The translations under genes and the position numbers were made by a program. DNA of 64,000 nt from assembly GCF_030812475.1 (NCBI RefSeq), contig NZ_JAUSSR010000003.1:186001-250000 (forward strand), written 5' to 3'. Of this stretch, positions 16,504 to 25,495 are shown one piece after another. The notes below the pieces were generated by a model. The model was not told the origin of the DNA and made no database searches. It was given only the letters and a program-made list of their open reading frames with translations. The DNA comes from Pseudomonas lini. GTDB lineage: Bacteria > Pseudomonadota > Gammaproteobacteria > Pseudomonadales > Pseudomonadaceae. Within the stretch, counting starts at the first letter, position 1; the number at the start of each line of letters is the position of its first letter.

Positions 16504-17763
16504 ATGAATTTGATTAACAGGCAATGCTTTAAACGGTGGAATGGGTGGTTGTGTATCGGCCTGTTGTTGGCTCTGGGCGCCGCTGAAGTGCGGGCCGAGG
16601 TGCACGACATCAGGGCCACGTTTCAGCCGGATTCGGCGAATCCGCAGAAAAACCTGTTCAAGAATCAGACGCCATCGGAGGGGTTTTGCCGTCAGATACC
16701 AACGGCCTGTGAACCCATAGGCATGTTCAGCCTGATCGCCCGGATTCCGTTCACGGCCAATGCGCCAATCCTGGCCAATCATGCCGATCCACGTCAGGGA
16801 GGGATGGCCAAAGTACCTTCCGAATGGCGGAACGTGACGGTCACTCATACTTCGGGTGATACAAAAATACTGCAGTTGAGGATTGCCGGTATTGGTCATG
16901 AAACAGCACTTCCGCTTCCGGTGCGCGAATTAACCGGGGGGCGATGGTGGGATGATTTATGGGAAGGCGGAGCCTGGGTCTGGGCGCCGCCACCCTGCCG
17001 GGGTGTGGGAACGGTCACTGCTGGTGAGTATGGCTACAACAGTTTCTGGATAGTCCCCGAGGGGGCCGGGGTTTGCAGCAAGAAGGCGAAATTCGATATT
17101 CCGCTTGCCATGCGTTATCTGTTCTTTACATACGCCTATGAACTGCGCGCTCCGGATCCGCTGCAAATGACTTCCGGTGAGTACACCGGGTCTATTACGT
17201 ACCACGTCGGTCCACGTCAGGATTTCGACATGGGTGACGTCATGATCCCGGCAGACAACCTGCTGACCCTGAACTTTTTTCTGGATGTGCAGCACACCCT
17301 GAAAGTCGACATTCCCCCCGGTGGCAATCGCGTCATCCTGGAGCCAAAAGGCGGCTGGCAATCCTGGTTGAACCAGGGGCGTAAACCCGCACGTTTGTTC
17401 CGCGATCAGACGTTTAATATTACAGCGTCGAGTCGCTTCAAGATGAACCTGCAATGCCAATACGCCATCGGTAACGATTGTGCACTGTGGGAACCGACTA
17501 CCGGCCATCCGGTGCCGCTCGAAGTCAGTGTCACGCTGCCTGCCGGGCTGGCTGATTCGGCGGGGCAACCGGTGAATCGTCGTCCACTGCGGCGTGATGG
17601 CATTGGCACAGAGCTGTTTCAGCCAAGCGTTTACCTGGATCGCAAGCCGGGTACCCTGCATTTTGAAGTGGCCCGTGACGCGGTTGAGGAAATGCTCAAG
17701 CCGGGGGGCGCCCGAAGCTATTCGGGCAATGTCACGGTTATCTGGGATTCGGAAGTAGGCTGA
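16504..17763 (+). CDS. CS1-type fimbrial tip adhesin (CooD/CfaE-like)
   Basis: 419 residues with signal peptide CIGLLLALGAAEVRA. The N-terminal half (about residues 30-260) is a Cys-containing adhesin domain (GFCRQIPTACEPIGMFSL, PPPCRGVGTVTAGEYGYNS, GVCSKKAKFDIPLAMRYLFF). The C-terminal half (about 270-419) is a pilin domain opening VDIPPGGNRVILEPKGGWQ and closing PGGARSYSGNVTVIWDSEV. Two-domain adhesin-pilin architecture and last position in the operon identify the tip subunit that initiates assembly and binds receptors. Start 16504 gives the only sensible signal peptide; the frame upstream overlaps the minor pilin gene. Receptor specificity cannot be read from sequence. Confidence 0.86.
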   Translation: MNLINRQCFKRWNGWLCIGLLLALGAAEVRAEVHDIRATFQPDSANPQKNLFKNQTPSEGFCRQIPTACEPIGMFSLIARIPFTANAPILANHADPRQGGMAKVPSEWRNVTVTHTSGDTKILQLRIAGIGHETALPLPVRELTGGRWWDDLWEGGAWVWAPPPCRGVGTVTAGEYGYNSFWIVPEGAGVCSKKAKFDIPLAMRYLFFTYAYELRAPDPLQMTSGEYTGSITYHVGPRQDFDMGDVMIPADNLLTLNFFLDVQHTLKVDIPPGGNRVILEPKGGWQSWLNQGRKPARLFRDQTFNITASSRFKMNLQCQYAIGNDCALWEPTTGHPVPLEVSVTLPAGLADSAGQPVNRRPLRRDGIGTELFQPSVYLDRKPGTLHFEVARDAVEEMLKPGGARSYSGNVTVIWDSEVG

Positions 17764-17787
17764 ACACTGTACCGGATGGAAAACCAA

Positions 17788-17810
17788 CCCCGAGTGGAAG
17801 ACACTTGGGG
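17788..17810. terminator. Weak hairpin after the fimbrial operon
   Basis: CCCCGAGTG / CACTTGGGG with a 5-nt loop (one G-U pair), 24 bp beyond the tip adhesin stop. There is no U-tract, so a terminator role is tentative. The convergent PBP gene ends about 100 bp further on. Confidence 0.4.
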
Positions 17811-17908
17811 CTGGCCCAGGATCAATCAATGGCTCTTAGGCGCGAGGGGTAAACCGTTGAATCTTCGAATCTGAAAAATATTTAAATACCACCTGCAGCA
17901 AGGAAAAC

Positions 17909-20900
17909 TCAGCGGTGCGATGTCGGGTCGGCCGCAGCGACGGACGAACCTTCCACCGGATGACATTGTGAAGCGCTGCCTGGTTGCAGATACGGCGTCA
18001 GAATCGGCGCCATGCCCTTGAGAACTTGCACCGGCAACGCCGAGGTGAACTTGAACGCTTCCGCCGTGCGCCCGGGCACGAACGCGGTCATGGTGCCGAA
18101 GTGGGTGTCGCCGATGAAGAACACAAAGGTCGCCGTGCGGTTGATCGACTTCGAGCTCAGAATCCGCCCGCCGGAACCGATGGCTTCGATGCGGTTGTCG
18201 CCGGTGCCGGTCTTGCCGCCCATGGCCAATGGTTTGCCGTCGGGCGTGATGAAACTGCCGGACACCCGTTTGGCGGTACCGGCATCCACCACCTGCGACA
18301 AGGCTTCGCGCATCGCCGTGGCCACCTCGGACGGCATCACCCGTTTACCGGCGTCCGGATTACTGATCAGTCGGGTTTCATATGGCGTGTCCGCCGCGAA
18401 GTGCAAGCTGTCGATACGCAGCGTCGGCATCCGTACCCCGTCGTTGAGAATGGTGCCGATCAGTTCGGCCAGCGCTGCCGGGCGATCGCCCGAGCTGCCG
18501 ATGGCGGTGGCCAGTGACGGCACCAGGTGATCGAAGGGGTAGCCGACTTTCTGCCAGCGCTGGTGAATGTCGAGGAACGCCTCGATCTCCAGCATGGTGC
18601 GGATGCGGCTGTCGCGGGCACCCTTGTGCCGGCTTTTGAACAGCCAGCTGTAGACCTCCTGGCGTTCGAACTGGCTGGCTTTGACCACCTGGCTGAACTT
18701 GGCGTCGGGGTGATTCAACAGGTAGCCGATCAGCCACAGATCCAGCGGGTGCACCTTGGCGATGAAACCCTGGTCCGGCAGGTCATAGGAGCCGGGTCCG
18801 TAACTCAGGTACAGCCGCTCAAGGCGTTCGTCGGTGAGTTTTTCGCTGAGCTTGGCGCCCTTGAGGTGCGAGCGCACGAAGGCGTTGAAGCTTTCCTGGT
18901 TGGCCTGGGGGAATAGATAACGATGCACGGCGGCCATGCGAATCGGGGTCGGGCGCATGCCGTCGAGGAAAGTCTCGAGCCGCGCCCGGGTGTCCTTGGT
19001 CTTGTACTTCTTCCAGAATTTCAGCAGGAACGAGGTGCCCTCACGGTCGGCGAACGAGGCCAGGTATTCCTGACGCCGCGGGTCGCGATCGTCCTTGAGC
19101 AGTTCGGCACTGTTGTTGGGACCGGAATACGTGGTGTAGCGCACCAGATCGCGCATCAGCCGAATGAACGGCAGGTTGATCGACTCTCGCAGGGCATCGC
19201 GCAGCGTCGGGAGGCGGCCGTTGTCTTCCTTGCGAAAGTTGACGAATGTGTGCAGGCCGCCACCGGTGAAAAAGGCTTCGCCGGGGCTGGCGGAGTATTT
19301 GCGGTCCAGCGCGGCGCCCAGCATGGCCGACAGGTTGCGGTCTTTATTCTGGATCAGGTAATCGACCGCCCAGCGGCTCAGGCGGTCCTGGTCCGGGACG
19401 TCGACTTTCTTCAGTTCCGGGATGGTCATCGTGGCGTATTTATCGTGCAGCTCGGCGATGATCTGCAGGTAGGTGGTGAGCACGCGCATTTTTGCCGTGG
19501 AGCCCAATTCCAGTTTGCTGCCTTCATTGATATCGAACGGCTGGTCGGTGCTGTCGGTCTGCACTCGCACCCGTGAGCCGTCTGGCGTCAGTTCAAACAG
19601 GGTGAAGCTGTAGCGCACCTGCGTGGTGCTGGTGGGGGTCAGCAGGCGTTCACCGATCAAGCCGATCTGTGCCGCGTAGGCCGGGTCAGCCAGATGCTTG
19701 AGGTACTCGGTGGCCTGGGCTTGCAGATCGCCTTGCAAGGTACTGGTCGCCGAGAGATCGAGGCGATCGAGGTCGTACAGCGGACGATTGAGCAACCCGC
19801 CGAGACGACTGCGCGCCACGCTGATGCCCTTGTTGGTTTCGATCGGCTGGATAGTGGGTTGGGTCAGCCAGTCGCGGTAAGTCACCTTGCTGGCCAAGGC
19901 CGCTTTCGCGAGGGGCGCATCGATCACGCCATTCTGGGCCAGCAGGCGAAGGTGGCTGTCGGTGAGGCTGGCCAATTCATCATGGCCCTTGGTCAGATAA
20001 TGTGATGGGCGGCGCTGGGCAATCATCAGCGACAGCATTTCACGCAGGGCCAGGCCTTTTTCCGCCATGCTTTTGGGGTCTGTCGCGGCGCTGTTCAGCC
20101 GTGCGTTGGCCTCATTGAAGTCGGCGCCGTACCAGACGCGCAGACCCTCGGCCATGCCATGCACTTCACCATGACCCGGAACGGCCGACAGGGGTACGCT
20201 GTTGAGGTAATCGCGAATCACATTCTGCCGGGCCACAAGGGTATCCGGGCCGGCCTGATAGGCGCGCACGCTGGCGGAGATCATCTGGCGAATTTTCTCC
20301 GCGCCAGAAACGGTCAGGCCGTCGGGCGAGTGCCGGTATTTCTCAAGCTGCGTCGCCAGGGTACTGCCGCCCGCCGACTGGCCCGGCAGGTGCAACAATT
20401 TTGCGACCTGGGACCAGGCCGCCATGCCGAACCGAGGCCAATCCACGGCGGGGTTGGCCTGGGGCTGATGGGGGTCGAGCAGGAAGCGGTTTTCAATGAA
20501 TAGCAGGCTGTTGACCACCACCGGCGGGATCGCCTCAAAGCTCGAGTAAAGTTGTTGCGGGTATTTGTACTGGTAAAGCGGTGCCGCACGGCAATCGGTG
20601 ATCGACAATCCTGCCTGGATTTTCTCTGGGTAGGGCACGAAAAAGCCCTTGTCGCTGTAGTTCATCAGCGCTTCGGAGAAGCGGGTTTGCGAGGCAATGA
20701 CGTAGTCACGCTTGAGCAGCCGTGGCAGGAACTCATCCAGGGAGCTGTAGCCGAGACGCATATCAAAAGGCCCGGCGCCGGGGTAGTGAATGGCGTCGCT
20801 GGGGCCCGGTTGCATCTCATATTTCAGGGACGAGGCAAATTTGCTGACTTCCCGGGATTGAAATTTCGAGGTGCGCATTTCCTTGGCAGCCGCCAGCCCC

Positions 20901-21061
20901 ACGACAATCGCGATAATCAGCAGCAGCAACCCGAATGCCCCCCAGCCATGCCGGGAGCCACCAGGTTTTTCAGGTAAAGGCGCTTCATCCACTCGTTCAG
21001 TCGGAACCACAGTTTTACTCGTATCGGTTTGCCATAAAGCGCCCATAGTCGACTGATCCAT
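17909..21061 (-). CDS. Large class A penicillin-binding protein (GT51 transglycosylase plus transpeptidase)
   Basis: 1050 residues. A cytoplasmic leader and one transmembrane segment (GAFGLLLLIIAIVVGLAAA, residues 41-59) precede a GT51 domain: catalytic Glu in LLFIENRFLLD (about 189), QSAGGSTLATQLEK, and RNVIRDYLNSVPL-like motif. The transpeptidase half has the S-x-x-K box in LELGSTAKMRVL (Ser about 520) and the KTG triad GGKTGTGDN (about 947). It polymerises and crosslinks peptidoglycan in the periplasm. At 1050 residues it is longer than typical PBP1a/1b and the GT motif has E-N-R instead of the usual E-D-R, so it is probably a specialised class A enzyme. Either ATG at 21061 or the one at 21046 could be the start. 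Confidence 0.85.
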   Translation of the reverse strand: MDQSTMGALWQTDTSKTVVPTERVDEAPLPEKPGGSRHGWGAFGLLLLIIAIVVGLAAAKEMRTSKFQSREVSKFASSLKYEMQPGPSDAIHYPGAGPFDMRLGYSSLDEFLPRLLKRDYVIASQTRFSEALMNYSDKGFFVPYPEKIQAGLSITDCRAAPLYQYKYPQQLYSSFEAIPPVVVNSLLFIENRFLLDPHQPQANPAVDWPRFGMAAWSQVAKLLHLPGQSAGGSTLATQLEKYRHSPDGLTVSGAEKIRQMISASVRAYQAGPDTLVARQNVIRDYLNSVPLSAVPGHGEVHGMAEGLRVWYGADFNEANARLNSAATDPKSMAEKGLALREMLSLMIAQRRPSHYLTKGHDELASLTDSHLRLLAQNGVIDAPLAKAALASKVTYRDWLTQPTIQPIETNKGISVARSRLGGLLNRPLYDLDRLDLSATSTLQGDLQAQATEYLKHLADPAYAAQIGLIGERLLTPTSTTQVRYSFTLFELTPDGSRVRVQTDSTDQPFDINEGSKLELGSTAKMRVLTTYLQIIAELHDKYATMTIPELKKVDVPDQDRLSRWAVDYLIQNKDRNLSAMLGAALDRKYSASPGEAFFTGGGLHTFVNFRKEDNGRLPTLRDALRESINLPFIRLMRDLVRYTTYSGPNNSAELLKDDRDPRRQEYLASFADREGTSFLLKFWKKYKTKDTRARLETFLDGMRPTPIRMAAVHRYLFPQANQESFNAFVRSHLKGAKLSEKLTDERLERLYLSYGPGSYDLPDQGFIAKVHPLDLWLIGYLLNHPDAKFSQVVKASQFERQEVYSWLFKSRHKGARDSRIRTMLEIEAFLDIHQRWQKVGYPFDHLVPSLATAIGSSGDRPAALAELIGTILNDGVRMPTLRIDSLHFAADTPYETRLISNPDAGKRVMPSEVATAMREALSQVVDAGTAKRVSGSFITPDGKPLAMGGKTGTGDNRIEAIGSGGRILSSKSINRTATFVFFIGDTHFGTMTAFVPGRTAEAFKFTSALPVQVLKGMAPILTPYLQPGSASQCHPVEGSSVAAADPTSHR

Positions 21062-21253
21062 TCCCGCAGATTGATCGGACTTGTTTCAAGCTTAGACGGT
21101 GGTTGGCGTTGGTGAAAAAATTGTGAGAATTCTCGATCGTTCGACCGGAGAATGGGCCGGCGGTGGAGGCGCAGGACTCGGGGATGGGCGGCAGGAGGGG
21201 GAACCGCCTGGCAATGCTGAATAATCCTCGTTCAACATTCTGTTTGGCGCAGT

Positions 21254-21270
21254 TTCAACTTCAAGTTGAA
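21254..21270. promoter_or_regulatory. 17-bp dyad upstream of the SET-domain toxin gene
   Basis: TTCAACTT-C-AAGTTGAA is a perfect 8+8 inverted repeat with a one-base centre, 127 bp before the toxin ATG. It is the only strong symmetric site in the 336-bp region between the divergent PBP and toxin genes, which otherwise holds no gene. Operator function is inferred. Confidence 0.5.
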
Positions 21271-21397
21271 GGAGTGAGGCGTGTACCAATGACCAGCCGA
21301 GAGACGGATCAATAATGTTTGGTAGTAATCCATGAGTGTCTGCCTGGGGCCGTACGGTATTTAATCGGGCTTCTTTTTTTGTATCAAGGACGATGTC

Positions 21398-24300
21398 ATG
21401 ACTGATCTGCCCGCTTCGAAAAAGAATGCCGCATCGGCTATCGGCAACACCGCAATCGAGCATCTGGAAATCGTCAAGGCGGCTACGCCTCCAGCGCTAT
21501 TGAACATGTCGATACATAATCTCGCCGTGTTGAAAAGTTTTACCCCGACGATGCCCGATTGGCTAAAGGCTGCCTCCCAGGAACAGCGTACTGAAGCAGG
21601 ACAACTGGTCGAAGCGAGTGTAACGGCACACACGGCATTGACCGGCGTCTTGGCAACAGTCAAGAACCCTTATGAATTTGCTGAGCCGTTACTCAAGAAA
21701 AGAATAAGCGAAGTGTTTGGCCTGGATCTCGATGTCAATGCCATGCATTTGAAACTCTTCGATCCGGATCAACGAAAAGTCCGAAATGTCAGTCTCTTGG
21801 AGGCCGCCCTCCATAACTTTGAAAATGCTGAAGGTCCGGAGTATTTTCCCGGCCTGGAAAACTTCGCCTATGGGCCGACGGCCGCACTGCCCAGGATTGA
21901 ATTCAATGGCGAGCGTTTCGCCGCGATGTGCCGGGAGTTGGACATCGGGCAACAGTATCAGGAACACCTGAAGAGTGGAGTGAAACGGGACGATCCGGTC
22001 GCGCAAGGAAAATTGAGCGAAGTATTCATCAGTTATCAAAAAGCCGCCTTGCAAGCGTCAACTTATATCGCCTTGCGCAGAGGCGATATTGAACTGAAGC
22101 ACCAACGCGCAATACTTCAAATCATTAACGGGAATATGGCTGCCCGCGTCGACGGGAAACCCGTGTGGTGTCGCGGCCTGAGTTTCATGGGCATGCCGTT
22201 GCACGGTTGTATTGTTTTCGAGATGGCCGACCCTGACGATGAAACGTTGTTGGAAAGTGCTCTGGATAAGTTTTGGCCAACAGTCGATGGTCAAGCCAAA
22301 GGCGATTTTATCGTCTACATTCCCGATGATCCCGATCACCCGGTGAAGTATTACGCAACAGTTGCCGAGTTCAAAGCTCGCCTGATCAGCCAGTTCGTGC
22401 GAAGAAAATCCGGCGACTCCGCCAGCGCACCGACTGCTTATCAGCAATTTTTCAGTCGTTTTATGCGGCACAAGGACCGCGCAAAGTATTTCTACAGTTT
22501 CACTGAACGGGTTCCGACTCCCCCGGAAGAAGCGTATCGCCACGTTCACTATCTTGAACGTCGGCAGAAGGCGGCGCCTGATTTTCTGCTGCAGTTCAGC
22601 GTGCTGGATCCGTCTGGAGAACCCTGGCGGCAGCGGTTTGATCTCTGGGCAACGCTTTTCAAGGCGTTCAGGCAAGGACTATTCGTTGATGCCCGCAGCC
22701 AGGCCGTTCCCACAGAGGATGCGGATGCCGCTGAACGCCGGGCGTTGATCGCTCACCTGCTGGATAGCGGCCTGACCGCGCTCAATCTGCTCTCCTTCGC
22801 GGTACCCCCATTGGGCGTGGTGATGCTGGGCGTCGCGGCGGTACAACTGATGTATGAAGTTGTGGAGGGCCTTGAAGATCTCAGTCTGGGTGACAGGGAG
22901 GCCGGGTGGCTGCATATCACCAACGTGCTGCAAAACCTTATGCTCGGCGCAGAGGCTGCTCCGGTGTTCGCCCTTGTGCATCCGGATTTCATGGCCGTAG
23001 AACTTCCCAACGGGAAGAAACGCCTGTGGAAGCCCTCCAGCACTTACCGGAGGGAAGCGCTGGAGGGCATCGAGCCCAGTGACGGGGCGATGGATGCATC
23101 GGCCACTGGAACTGCTCAGGCAATGATCGATAAAGATCCGGCAGGCACATCGGGTACCCAAGGCGATGATTTTTCATCTGCCGCCTTCGGCGGGTTCAGC
23201 AACACCCTCTATGCCCGGTATGTCACCCAGGAATCACTGATTGCCGGGTTGAGTCCCGTGAAAGGCATTTATCGAAGCCTCGACGGACAGCAGTTTTATA
23301 TCCGCAACGTCGATGAGGCGGGTACGGTAGCGGTCTATCAGGTCAGAAGCTCGTTTAATCTCGACTCCGACATCGTGGATGTGAGCGTCGTTGATCCTGT
23401 CAATGGCTCCTCTTCGCATCTGTTGCTATGGCAGGCCGGGCCTGATCAATGGCAACCGCTTTCATTGAAGGGCGGGGCTGGCGAACGCAGGTTCATCAAG
23501 ACAGCAGATATTCGCGACTGGAACCACTTACCACCCCTGAGCCGGCAAAAAATCACCTTGAAAAAATTTGCCAGGGATCGCGGGCTCTTCCTTCCAACAC
23601 TGGAACGTTATGTATTGGCCGATGGAACCGTGACTGCCGAAGGCGCTGACTTTCTTGCCAGCGGCAATGGTGTACGAAATAAAGTCACGGCGAGACATCT
23701 TTCGAAGTGGGAGAGTTTGTCTGCACGTCAGCGCCACGAGTTGACGCGTGAAGGGTTTGCAAATAAGTACAGGCTCGACACCGCATCGTTCATGAAACAT
23801 GTCAAACAGGATGGCACGCTCGATCTGGCAGGAAAGGTGCTTGCCGGAAAACGATTCAACAGAATCACCGAGGAACATCTGCAGGACTGGTACACCTTGT
23901 CGCGACTGCCGAATAACGAGGTCGCCATGGTCGAGTATGTCGAGCGCAACAACCTCAATCCTGCTGTCTGGGAGCGCTATGTGAAACCCGATGGCAGTTT
24001 TACGGTACCCGGCAATAATGTGCTTGTCCTCGGGCTCGATGAGTTCAGCCCTGTTTCCGATGAGCATCTGAAAAGGTGGTGGGATATTCATCACGACCCT
24101 GACATTGGCATCGGGATGAGCGGTTTCCTCGAATTGAACAGGATCGATCCATTGGAGTGGGCGCATTACGTCAATGAAGATGGGCGTTTCACGCCAGCCG
24201 GTACCGATCACCTGATATTTGGCGATGTCGACGAATCCGGCCCGTTACCCAGGCCGCCTATGGCGCGCAAATCCTTGCGACGGCCGGGGGGCACCCGGCG

Positions 24301-25045
24301 CACGGCCGAGGAAGACGGGGCCGAACACAACAAGCGTCGACGCCTGGAGGACCAGGCCAGTTCCGCCGCGGGCGATTATGTTCCTCAGTACGGTCATCAA
24401 ATAGACAACCGGTTACCGATTTTGCAGGATCCGAAGGATGTCACTCGCAGCATCACGTTGTCAGCGGAAGGGCCGGAAGGCGTCGGTGGGCCGGAAGCGA
24501 ACATCGATGAGATCGAGGTAACGTACTGGAACAGGTTACTCGACGATGTCGAGCCGAGAATAGAAAGGTTGGAGCTGGCAGATGCCATCGTTGAAGATGT
24601 CCGGGACTGGATCAGAAACGAAAAAAATCTGTCTTCCCGGTTTGATCGGCTCTTGAAGGTTGAAAAGCTCGAGTCCGGGCCGGAAAGAGGTCTGTCGGTG
24701 GTGGCCAATCGTGATATTCGTCGCTTCGAGGTTTTAGGCCCGTATTCCGGAAAGTTGCACCGTGGCAATTCAACACTGACCAAAGAGCTTAATGGCAAGG
24801 GGCACAGGGCTGTCGAAAGTTTCTCTTTTTCCACGTTTTCCAACGATGGAACCTTGAGTGCCCATGGCAGCGGCAATGTCCTGAGCCTGGTTAATAGTCC
24901 TTATGCCCCAGGCGAATCTTTTGGACGTGAAAACGTGGCACCTATCAATGTGGGTCGATACATGACCTTCTTTGTCGCCTGGCAAGACATACAAAAGGGC
25001 GAAGAACTCTTTCTTGATTATGGCCCTGCTTATAAATGGGATTAA
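21398..25045 (+). CDS. Dermonecrotic-toxin-like protein with fourfold repeat and C-terminal SET methyltransferase domain
   Basis: 1215 residues with no signal peptide. The N-terminal half resembles the DUF6543/dermonecrotic-toxin module of Pseudomonas: FIVYIPDDPDHPVKYYATV near 304, YQQFFSRFM near 350, and a hydrophobic stretch (LLSFAVPPLGVVMLGVAAVQ, about 465-485). Then come a GIYRSLDGQQFYIR segment, four repeats of about 60 residues (about 704-944; each with HL-x-x-W, then a YV-x-x-DG-x-x-T-x-x-G core), and basic clusters RKSLRRPGGTRR (about 957) and KRRR (979-982). Residues about 1095-1215 form a SET domain: ERGLSVVANRDIRRFEVLG, VNSPYAPG, ENVAPI, and QKGEELFLDYGPAY with the terminal catalytic-type Tyr. 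A role as an injected lysine methyltransferase is inferred. No secretion genes or chaperone adjoin it. The gene looks lower in GC than its neighbours. Confidence 0.85.
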   Translation: MTDLPASKKNAASAIGNTAIEHLEIVKAATPPALLNMSIHNLAVLKSFTPTMPDWLKAASQEQRTEAGQLVEASVTAHTALTGVLATVKNPYEFAEPLLKKRISEVFGLDLDVNAMHLKLFDPDQRKVRNVSLLEAALHNFENAEGPEYFPGLENFAYGPTAALPRIEFNGERFAAMCRELDIGQQYQEHLKSGVKRDDPVAQGKLSEVFISYQKAALQASTYIALRRGDIELKHQRAILQIINGNMAARVDGKPVWCRGLSFMGMPLHGCIVFEMADPDDETLLESALDKFWPTVDGQAKGDFIVYIPDDPDHPVKYYATVAEFKARLISQFVRRKSGDSASAPTAYQQFFSRFMRHKDRAKYFYSFTERVPTPPEEAYRHVHYLERRQKAAPDFLLQFSVLDPSGEPWRQRFDLWATLFKAFRQGLFVDARSQAVPTEDADAAERRALIAHLLDSGLTALNLLSFAVPPLGVVMLGVAAVQLMYEVVEGLEDLSLGDREAGWLHITNVLQNLMLGAEAAPVFALVHPDFMAVELPNGKKRLWKPSSTYRREALEGIEPSDGAMDASATGTAQAMIDKDPAGTSGTQGDDFSSAAFGGFSNTLYARYVTQESLIAGLSPVKGIYRSLDGQQFYIRNVDEAGTVAVYQVRSSFNLDSDIVDVSVVDPVNGSSSHLLLWQAGPDQWQPLSLKGGAGERRFIKTADIRDWNHLPPLSRQKITLKKFARDRGLFLPTLERYVLADGTVTAEGADFLASGNGVRNKVTARHLSKWESLSARQRHELTREGFANKYRLDTASFMKHVKQDGTLDLAGKVLAGKRFNRITEEHLQDWYTLSRLPNNEVAMVEYVERNNLNPAVWERYVKPDGSFTVPGNNVLVLGLDEFSPVSDEHLKRWWDIHHDPDIGIGMSGFLELNRIDPLEWAHYVNEDGRFTPAGTDHLIFGDVDESGPLPRPPMARKSLRRPGGTRRTAEEDGAEHNKRRRLEDQASSAAGDYVPQYGHQIDNRLPILQDPKDVTRSITLSAEGPEGVGGPEANIDEIEVTYWNRLLDDVEPRIERLELADAIVEDVRDWIRNEKNLSSRFDRLLKVEKLESGPERGLSVVANRDIRRFEVLGPYSGKLHRGNSTLTKELNGKGHRAVESFSFSTFSNDGTLSAHGSGNVLSLVNSPYAPGESFGRENVAPINVGRYMTFFVAWQDIQKGEELFLDYGPAYKWD

Positions 25046-25495
25046 GTGGCGCAGGCATTCTCTCGACACCCGGTGCCGCCTTCGCCTGACCCCTGCAATC
25101 ACTGTTGCGGCATGGATGCAGTAAACGCGACTGCAGCCCTGTACTTCCCCTCGACGCATGTTCACCCGGTCAACTGGCACCGGGTGAACATGACGACGCA
25201 CCAAAGTCGTGCAATACTCCGCGCCGTTTCCGCAACGAAAAATCCTACGCAAGTCAGGTAATGCCCCTCCGCAAACCAGGCCTTTCCCGAGAGTTCTCGC
25301 TGAATGTTGTGGTTTATAGAGTGAAAATCCCTGTCCGAAGCTTTTTATACTGCACGCCCCGCGGATCTTGCAGGTTTGGCCCTGCAAGACGGTTCTGCCC
25401 ACGAAGCAGGTCCGGTTTCAAGCAAGCAATGGCTTATCGGTCAGCGCTGCGAAACTCGGTGGTCATATCCAATAACAAGACGAGGTTGTACCCCT
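25046..25495. other. Intergenic region between toxin and permease genes
   Basis: 450 bp without a supported gene; the short frames at 25046-25261 and 25105-25551 have no recognisable content. It contains the strong hairpin at 25157-25192 and, at 25346-25351, a TATACT that could be a -10 box for the permease, although no convincing -35 is seen. Confidence 0.45.
25157..25192 (+). terminator. Strong hairpin downstream of the SET-domain toxin gene
   Basis: Perfect 14-bp stem CATGTTCACCCGGT / ACCGGGTGAACATG with an 8-nt loop, 111 bp after the toxin stop. There is no U-tract, so factor-assisted termination or 3'-end protection is more likely than classical intrinsic termination. Confidence 0.55.

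Noticed and set aside
21200..21228. Possible hrp box (GGAACC) upstream of the SET-toxin gene
   Set aside because: GGAACC occurs at 21200-21205, but no CCAC-N-N-A follows at 15-17 bp, so type III regulon membership is not supported by a promoter motif.
25376..25495. 40-codon N-terminal extension of the permease
   Set aside because: Not hydrophobic or conserved in type; the ATG at 25496 has a suitable Shine-Dalgarno and begins the family's usual N-terminus.
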